Part shown: piece by piece, positions 57,520 through 64,000 of the stretch
Layout of the letters: every line of letters starts with the position of its first letter
Position numbering within the stretch: position 1 is the stretch's first letter
Source: Liopterus haemorrhoidalis
Lineage: Eukaryota > Arthropoda > Insecta > Coleoptera > Dytiscidae
Assembly: GCA_963971575.1 (NCBI GenBank)
Contig: OZ020616.1
Coordinates: 31,166,306-31,230,305, forward strand
Direction of reading: 5' to 3'
Length of the DNA stretch: 64,000 bases
Notes under the pieces: model-generated
What the model was told of the DNA's origin: nothing
The model's database searches: none
What the model saw: only the letters and a program-made list of their open reading frames with translations
Made by a program: the position numbers and the translations under genes

Positions 57520-57573
57520 ACTATGTCATTCAATCATTGAATGACATAGTAATTACATTGAATTTCAATGTAA
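57520..57573. repeat. Two adjacent perfect palindromes
   Basis: 57520-57550 is a 31-base perfect palindrome around C57535, with arms ACTATGTCATTCAAT. 57553-57573 is a 21-base perfect palindrome around T57563, with arms TTACATTGAA. They share the word ATTGAAT and are two bases apart. Confidence 0.8.
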
Positions 57574-57672
57574 GGACACTATCGTGCTTTCAATGTTAGT
57601 TTGTAGTATAGGTTAAATCGAACAGTCCTTTTTCACACTCTCTAATGGGTATTCTCCATAACTTAATTATTT

Positions 57673-57867
57673 TCAGCCGATACAAGAAAATAACAACAAA
57701 AGAATATAAAATTCTAAATAATATTTGGGTTCATTGGCATATTTGTAGCTTTTGCGACATTTGGCACCCCCACTTTCATTTCTCACGAGAATAATACTAC
57801 AAACTAACACTAGAATACTCAATCGACACATCGCTGCAGATTTAAGTATATAATAAATCCATAACAT
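57673..57867 (-). CDS. Candidate first exon with signal-peptide-like start
   Basis: From an internal Met the minus strand reads MCRLSILVLVCSIILVRNES. This is a basic start, a hydrophobic core and small or polar residues, as in a secretion signal. GGAKCRKSYKYANEPK follows. The frame stays open to 57673, but the last 15 residues look like translated intron. The only GT near the switch (GGGG|GTGCC) is a poor donor. No downstream exon was recognised on the minus strand. It may be chance. Confidence 0.15.
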   Translation of the reverse strand: MLWIYYILKSAAMCRLSILVLVCSIILVRNESGGAKCRKSYKYANEPKYYLEFYILLLLFSCIG

Positions 57868-59295
57868 AAAAGCATCACATATGCATAAAGACGAATCAAT
57901 GGAGTGTCACTTCCGGTTATAATATTAATATCTGTTTATAATAAACAGCCAATATACTCCACTGATTTATCTTTATGCTTATGCCATGCACTTGTGCTAT
58001 TTATTTATTCAAAACAAGGCTTTAGTCAGTACTTGACCGCCGATGTAATGCGAAACCAGAGTGAATGTCATTCTGTTTTTTTTTAAGCTAATTTTTAACG
58101 ATTTACCACATTCTTAATTTTAGTATGAACGAGCACATTAACTTCATTAATTGAAATTGTATTCATACTTAAAGTAATGTACATTGAAATATAACACATC
58201 ATTCATTATATTAAGCTGGAGTACAAATATTCAGATGTAGATTGAAAGCAGCCATTTAAAACGTTGATTGTCATGCTAATTTTCGTAATAGGGTCCTTGG
58301 CGCCACGGATATTTGTTCCAAAGTCGTGTATGTGAGTTAATCAGTTCATTTTCTAATCGATGCTGGTATAAATGTTGCAAATGAATACTTGGTTGCGTAG
58401 ATATGACTATCAACGTTTGAAGGTAAGGAGCTATTCTTCAAATAATAAGCTTACGTTGTCGCAGGTAATACTCTAACTTCTTCATGCTGCACTAACAAGT
58501 GACTGTGCACAATAGAAAAAGATAGCAATACAAGAATTTTTATGTTTTATCTGAACGATTGTGGATGAGAAAAATTGATTGAATTCAGTGAAACATTGAA
58601 GAACGTAAATTTCCTTGAGAAAACCCCAGAATGTTTTAGCATTGTGTAGGATTATATTAGTTAACGAAGAAAATGTGTTTTATATAAATAAGTAAGACGT
58701 ATATTATCATTTTAAAACCATTTGTAAATTCAGATAAGTGTTTTAAAAATATATTTCTTTATAATTACATTTATTAAACTGCATTTATTTTACTGTATAA
58801 ATAAATGTTTACAATTGTACAAAATTAATAATTACACCCCAAATAATGTCATATTCGATTAGATATACACAGTACGATATTTAATACTCAATGTATTATG
58901 TTCAATTTATATTTAAATAAATGAAATAAAAGTTATACTATGTTTTTTGTTGTTTCTGATAACTGATGAAAAGGCACTAACCAATTATTAAAGTAACCTT
59001 TTTGTATATTAACATTTAAAAAAGTTTCGGCAGATATGTGGCAAGTAATAATGAAATATATTGTTCTAATAATGCAATTAATTGTGATGTACGTTGTGTG
59101 GTAACAAAATCAAACTTTATAACGTATCAGAAGTGAAGGGCGCTCCAAAACAGCGCTACAGACAAATTAAAGAACAACCACAAGTTATGTCAGCTGTTTC
59201 CAGACTGGAAGCAGAAAACCTTTTGCCGAAGTACACGGCGTAAATTACTGACAAACGCAATTTAGTATACTACGAACAGTACGTACAGAGCGGGT
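57868..59295. other. AT-rich sequence, nothing recognised
   Basis: No coding or repeat signal was identified. Confidence 0.45.
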
Positions 59296-59297
59296 AT

Positions 59298-59422
59298 AAA
59301 TATACGTATCCATTCCTGGACTGTTCAGTCTTGAACAAGTTCATAGTCATCAAAATTTGTAAAATACATTCTATATACTAATAAAATGATGTTATTGATT
59401 TGTCTTAGTCCTAAACCTTCAA
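59298..59422 (+). repeat. 125 bp direct repeat, copy 1
   Basis: It matches 61451-61575 with two mismatches and no gap, starting AAATATACGTATCCATTCCT and ending CTAAACCTTCAA. Confidence 0.9.
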
Positions 59423-60210
59423 GTACGCAATAGAAGCAAATCGAGATACTAGCATATGTTACTTTATATAGCTGATCCACAATATCAGAGAATTTACGTC
59501 ATCAATAAAAGTTACTAAAATAGTGACATTCCTTTCTACGTACAATTACATGCGAAAGTTTATATTATAATAATATCAAGTATGTATTTAAGTTCCACAC
59601 ACTGTGTTAATAATTTGGTTATAAACAAAAACTCCAAAGCTTTAAGAATAAAGAATATCACCAGTCAATCTGACAAATATAGTCAAATATGGCTGAATGC
59701 TGAATCGTCATGTAAACAATTAATACTATGCCAATAGTAGCAAAATAAAAGTTCTTAATTTTTACTTAATATGTAGTTAAAACTTATCAAAACTCTTAAA
59801 AAATAAAATTATAATTGTAGTTTTTCATTGATATATACCGTGCGATCATAATTTCTTGTCAGTTACATAACAGTAAACAATGAGTTTAAAAATATCAAAA
59901 CTGTTTCTAATCCACAGCTGAAAATCCCGACTCCGAACTCACCCGAGAAACAACGAAAATATGTGTTCCTAACTTAATACCTGTTGTCAACTCATTGGCG
60001 TGTAGAGAAAAATAGTGTTCATTTAATAATCAATTCGTGTAAAGTAATATAAATAGATTATATGCCTATGTGTACATTTCCTTGAAAATAAGTTTGATAA
60101 CTAAATGTTTCTGTCAAGTATTGCATAACGGACAAGATTTCTTGATCGCTCTGTGCGTTTATAACACATAATATTAACAAAAATATACAAATTTGTGTAT
60201 TAATTCAATG
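59423..60210. other. AT-rich sequence, nothing recognised
   Basis: No coding or repeat signal was identified. Confidence 0.45.
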
Positions 60211-60212
60211 AA

Positions 60213-61448
60213 CATGTTTTTTTCTTTGTTTTTTTTTTAAATTTAAGTTTAAGATGCTTCAGTTACAAAAACTATTGGCACCGACATACATTGCCTTATT
60301 AATACATAAAATAACATAATTACAATAGGTTAGCTCAAATATTTTTACTACATTCAGGTTTATTTACTTGTTGAACGGTGAATTATATTTACTATCGGGG
60401 GGCTTTATATATATATCATATATACTAATCCTTTTTAAAAATGTTATCACTTGGTTTTCACTTTCACTATTATTTGAAAGGATCCCTTGGACACTGTTTT
60501 TTAAGTTATTTTGCTGTCTTTCCGTATTGTATTGTGGGCACTCCTGCAGAATATCACATAGAGTGATTCTTGTATCACATACGTTGCACGTCGGGTGGTT
60601 TTCTCTTTCAAAGATACGTTTGTGTGTGTATAATGTGTGGCCAATTCTTAGTCGAGTTTGGACGACTTGTTCTCTACGACTCCTCTTGCTTGACCAGTTT
60701 TTAATATCTTCTTTTGTATATCTTAGATGGCTGGTATTTGAATGCCATTTTTTTCTTCCATTGACATGTTATTGATTTCTTTATTAAAGCCTTTATGTCG
60801 CTAGCTGGTATATCTATTTCGGTGATTTCTTCCTCTACGGCTTCTTTGGCCTTCTCGTACCCTGTTATACCAAAATGGGAGGGAATCCACATCACGATGA
60901 GGTCGTTGCCTTCAAATATTGCTTCATGAATGTTTTCTGGTATTTTTTGACAAGAGGGTGTTTCGGGTATAGCTGTTCAATACTTAGGATCGTACTTAGA
61001 CAATCGCTATGAATGATGTATCTTCTTTCATGATTTTTATCAATATTTATGTAATCGGAGGCTTTCAAGATACTATACATTTCGGCTCTGTACACACTAG
61101 TACACAGCCGGCTGTGGACTAGTTCGTAAACGATATTTATATGCTTTTCATGGAAAAGAAGACTAGCTCTTGTTTTATTTTCTATTATTGAACCGTCCGT
61201 AAATATAGCATTGAATTGTGGGTATTTTTGGATTTTTTTAAAGTATCAGGAGTTGTTGAAGATTTGGTGTATTTAGTTAGGGATAAATCGAAATGGGGTT
61301 TTATAATAGTCCAAGGTGGATATTTTGAATATGTTTGATGTTTAGAAATATTCCATTTCAAGGTTTCAAGGTTTTTACTAACTCTGTGACGTAATTCCTC
61401 TGATATCGTGGACCACCTATAGCCACACTATCTCTGTGATATATGTGG
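60213..61448 (-). mobile_element. I-like LINE 3' portion with RNase H domain
   Basis: On the minus strand, a linker (TPFRFIPN-type region) leads to FTDGSIIENKTRASLLF near 61200-61150. Next come VYRAEMYSILKA near 61095-61060, YIIHSDCLSTILSIEQLYPK near 61020-60960, and MMWIPSHFGITGYEKAKEAV near 60895-60840. These are the four RNase H blocks. The first three acidic residues (TDGS, AEM, SDC) are kept. The fourth, normally EADKA, reads YEKAKEA and lacks the Asp. After a frame change the C-terminus is open to a stop at 60364-60366: EQVVQTRLRIGHTLYTHKRI, NHPTCNVCDTRITLCDILQE, CPQY. This is the zinc-knuckle-like tail of I/Jockey-type proteins. A T-run at about 60220-60238 marks the poly-A tail. The element is 5'-truncated, lacks the reverse transcriptase, and has frameshifts near 61145, 60895 and 60715. 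Confidence 0.8.
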
Positions 61449-61450
61449 CA

Positions 61451-61575
61451 AAATATACGTATCCATTCCTGGACTGTTCAGTCATGAACAAGTTCATAGT
61501 CATCAAAATTTGTAAAATACATTTTATATACTAATAAAATGATGTTATTGATTTGTCTTAGTCCTAAACCTTCAA
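61451..61575 (+). repeat. 125 bp direct repeat, copy 2
   Basis: Second copy of 59298-59422. It begins almost exactly where the LINE remnant ends on its 5' side. Confidence 0.9.
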
Positions 61576-61609
61576 TTCCATGAAGCGAAAAAACCCATGC
61601 CCAGTGTAG

Positions 61610-62180
61610 TAGCAGTAAGATAGACACGAGGTAGGAGCCAAAAGTTTCTAGTATAACTATGTCCCAAGGGTAATAAAAATAAAACGACGAAAATGTCAGG
61701 TAGCGCCATTTATGAGAAGACAAATATAAAAGTTTTTCCCTCCAATTTAAATCAGTCTTGAAGACACTCTTCAAGGCATAGGTGTCCCAGTCGACCAAAA
61801 AGATCATAGCGACGATTTTTTTGGATTCAATGACAAGAGACGCGGCTAGCTGAGACGCGATGTTCGCCTGCTACAGGATAACGCGCCAGTTCACTCGGTC
61901 GTCGTTGCAAAGGCTGCTGTGAAGGACTTTGGTTCAAGGAGCTTGATCACCTATCCTACAGGTAAGTTCTAGTCCCCAGTGACTATTACCCTATCCAAAA
62001 CACAAAAAGGATCTTCGAGCTACAAAATTTAAGGGCGATGAAGTGTTGCAGGAGTTATTTTATTAGTATTTTGCAGACAGAACTGTGGATTATATTTTTA
62101 AGGATATTAAAATATTAATTCAAAGATGTAAGAAGTGTGTTGAACTACAAGGAGACTTTACTGAAAAATTATAGAGCCGT
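61610..62180 (+). pseudogene. Mariner remnant with DD34D-type C-terminal half
   Basis: CGAGGTAGGAGCCAAAAGTTTC at 61612 looks like a mariner terminus. Near 61855-61935 the + strand reads RLLQDNAPVHSVVVAKAAVK with the second catalytic Asp. After a frame change near 61970-62030 comes LVPSDYYPIQNTKRIFEL with the third. Near 62120-62174 is RCKKCVELQGDFTEKL and a stop. The N-terminal half is missing. A related terminus without a coding part lies near 44841. Confidence 0.65.
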
Positions 62181-62284
62181 GTTGAGGGTGAAGCAAACGA
62201 TGCTCTTGCTTTGGGTTGAAAGCTAAAAGGGTCGAAAACAAAAAGGAAATAATTAACAACATTTTGATTTTATCAATTTATAAC

Positions 62285-62565
62285 GTTCGTGGACCTTTTC
62301 GGATTCTCAGTCTCCACTCTCATTTATCATGGCAATGCTCTTTTTCGTTTATTTCAGATTCCTTCTATCCAACTTCTTTTAGGTCTTTTGTCCCCTTTAT
62401 TTCTCATCCCTCTTGGTATCAACTTGTTTTGGAATCCTTTCATCTCCGTTCCACGTTCATTTCTGTCACAGAGTATTTTTTCGGGTTCATTTTTCAATAG
62501 CCATACTTCATTGCCTTATATTGTGATGCTCTTAATAATTCTTAAGATTCTGTGTTTATTGTCCT
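62285..62565 (-). pseudogene. Non-LTR retrotransposon C-terminal fragment
   Basis: The minus strand reads LRIIKSITI, a stop, then GNEVWLLKNEPEKILCDRNE, then RGTEMKGFQ. YG.EVW.L.......IL..E..F.RR is the block after the palm in RTE-like enzymes. Only this portion is readable. Confidence 0.45.
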
Positions 62566-62607
62566 TCGACCAGTGGCGGCTTATGCTTTGGAAGCAGGTT
62601 TGTGGAA

Positions 62608-62640
62608 CAATAATAATAATAATAATAATAATAATAATCA
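62608..62640 (+). repeat. (AAT)n microsatellite
   Basis: About ten tandem AAT units. The flanking open frames with poly-Ile runs are by-products of this tract. Confidence 0.9.
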
Positions 62641-64000
62641 ACGCAATATCTTCGTTATAATATATAATTTTCAATAAAAAAAAATAATTAAAAAATAGCA
62701 CAATATACGAAAGCAGGTTGGTTTGCATCCAGAATACAATACAGCACCAACACACTACATTCAATGTCTGCGCATTAACGAGTTCCCCAACGCAATTCAC
62801 ATTTCTTTTCATAAGAGACAGCAGGTTGCAGGTCAACTGCAATTTAGTACACCAGCAATCATGTTACTTTGCTTTAACAGCGCTCTATTTTTGTAAAAAA
62901 AAAATAATTGTGTAATGTTTAATAACGGAGTATATTTTAGTCGATCTTCCACTAATAAGGGTGAAATAAAAATATTTGGAAGACCTACTCCAAAATTAAA
63001 CATAAAGCAATCCGTATCCGGTAAAAACGAACCTTTAGTCGAAATATTTATAGTAAGAAATACGTGGATTTGTAGTTGCGATGTAAAAAATGCATTTTTA
63101 TATGTCCCTTATTCGTTATTCGGAGGACGAGAATAAAGCAAAATGTTGGTGAGCATGGAAGTTAGTTCAATTTCATTATTAGTACTATTGGACAAAAATA
63201 ATTGTTTATCTAGAAAACATGTACAGTTAACTTTAACTTATATAACCTATAGTAACTTGTACCTATAAAAATTGCAACCCCCTACATTTTTACAGTATGA
63301 GCCGGCACAGCCTTCGACATACTTTGTTTGCACAACCCATACCTCTTATTTTACTCTCATGTAAAAATATAAAAAATAAATAAAAAATTCTGCCTGTAAA
63401 AAAAAAATATGCCATTAAAACTTTAATAACATAAAATATAAAATTTTTTGGTCAAATTACGATTGTAAACAACCATTTGTTACATATTACATTAAAATTT
63501 TAACGCTAAATTATAAAACAAAAGGATATTAATTATAATTCGCCATTTTGAATGTTAAAAAATGACCTTCTACTTAATTTGCTGCAAAAGTTTTTGTTTA
63601 TATGACAGCCATATCCTGACACAATAATATTTAAACTGAAATTTAACTTTTAAATTAATAAATTTTTACAAGTTAGAATGTGTTTCCGGTTACACATATG
63701 CATTTAGTTACAGGAGAGATAAACAAATAATTGGCAATTAGTAAGTTCCAAAAACAATGAGAGTAGATGTTAATTATATATTTTACGACACATGCGTTAA
63801 AATTAATAATATTCGTAAATAAATATTTTGATTAAATCATATTGAAATTCCGAAGAAGGGGTAAAATATAAATTTTATGGATACGGTGTATTTGTTCATT
63901 TGTGATTAGTAGCATTATTTTTTAGACCTCATGACTGAAACACAAGAAATGTTTAACTTGTTACGCCCTTTCAAGATTATTGAGGCCTTCCTGAAGATTT
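62641..64000. other. AT-rich sequence, nothing recognised
   Basis: An open frame at 62915-63136 on the + strand has no recognisable motif. The stretch shows no element ends. Confidence 0.45.

Noticed and set aside
60368..60775. 135-codon + strand frame
   Set aside because: It is antisense to the LINE C-terminal region, whose zinc-knuckle reading on the minus strand is far better supported.
62289..62842. Open frames of 100-120 codons on both strands
   Set aside because: They are created by the (AAT)n tract (poly-Ile) and by pyrimidine-rich sequence antisense to a LINE fragment.

Overview
This is AT-rich nuclear DNA from an insect or a close arthropod relative. It has spliceosomal introns, tRNA-derived SINEs, Tc1/mariner, hAT and PIF/Harbinger DNA transposons, and RTE-, CR1- and I-like LINE fragments. 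Almost everything outside one gene is decayed mobile DNA or unrecognised AT-rich sequence. I found no bacterial-style genes, operons, CRISPR array or rRNA. The order or species cannot be named safely from this sequence. The only host gene I can support is on the + strand. Two coding exons (40634-40819 and 53185-53531), separated by a 12.4 kb phase-1 intron, encode the C-terminal part of a secreted protein with one six-cysteine chitin-binding type-2 (peritrophin-A/CBM14) domain. This fits the CPAP1 cuticular-protein class. Its signal-peptide exon lies upstream and was not found. Layout: 0.6-1.7 kb holds a dead RTE-like LINE; 1.85-2.4 kb a MITE-like inverted repeat; 3.8-4.5 kb a transposase end and a SINE; 5.6-6.2 kb a dispersed repeat; 7.0-7.8 kb an internally deleted Tc1 element with both ends intact; 8.3-9.3 kb transposase and LINE remnants; 11.6-12.7 kb a broken mariner; 14-17 kb LINE, mariner and hAT pieces; 17-24 kb a dense nest of repeats inside two hAT elements; 24.5-26.5 kb two Tc1/mariner-type remnants and an R1-like LINE tail; 27.7-32.9 kb hAT MITEs, a CR1-like LINE and hairpins; 33.4-36.4 kb a repeat, a Harbinger-like MITE and a second mariner; 38.6-39.4 kb decayed transposase-like sequence. 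The gene's long intron carries a TAA-flanked Harbinger-like element with an unexplained 93-codon ORF, an RTE LINE, a MITE with 25 bp perfect terminal repeats, a long foldback element with a hAT MITE inside it, a hAT element with a perfect 8 bp target duplication, a mariner piece and a second copy of the Harbinger-like MITE. Downstream of the gene are SINEs, a hAT MITE, paired palindromes, an I-like LINE with a readable RNase H region, and a mariner tail. The elements form no working system. Every transposase or reverse-transcriptase frame I read is interrupted or truncated. The most useful points for follow-up are the gene and its intron, the Harbinger-like element with its ORF, and several elements whose termini and target duplications can be set to the base.
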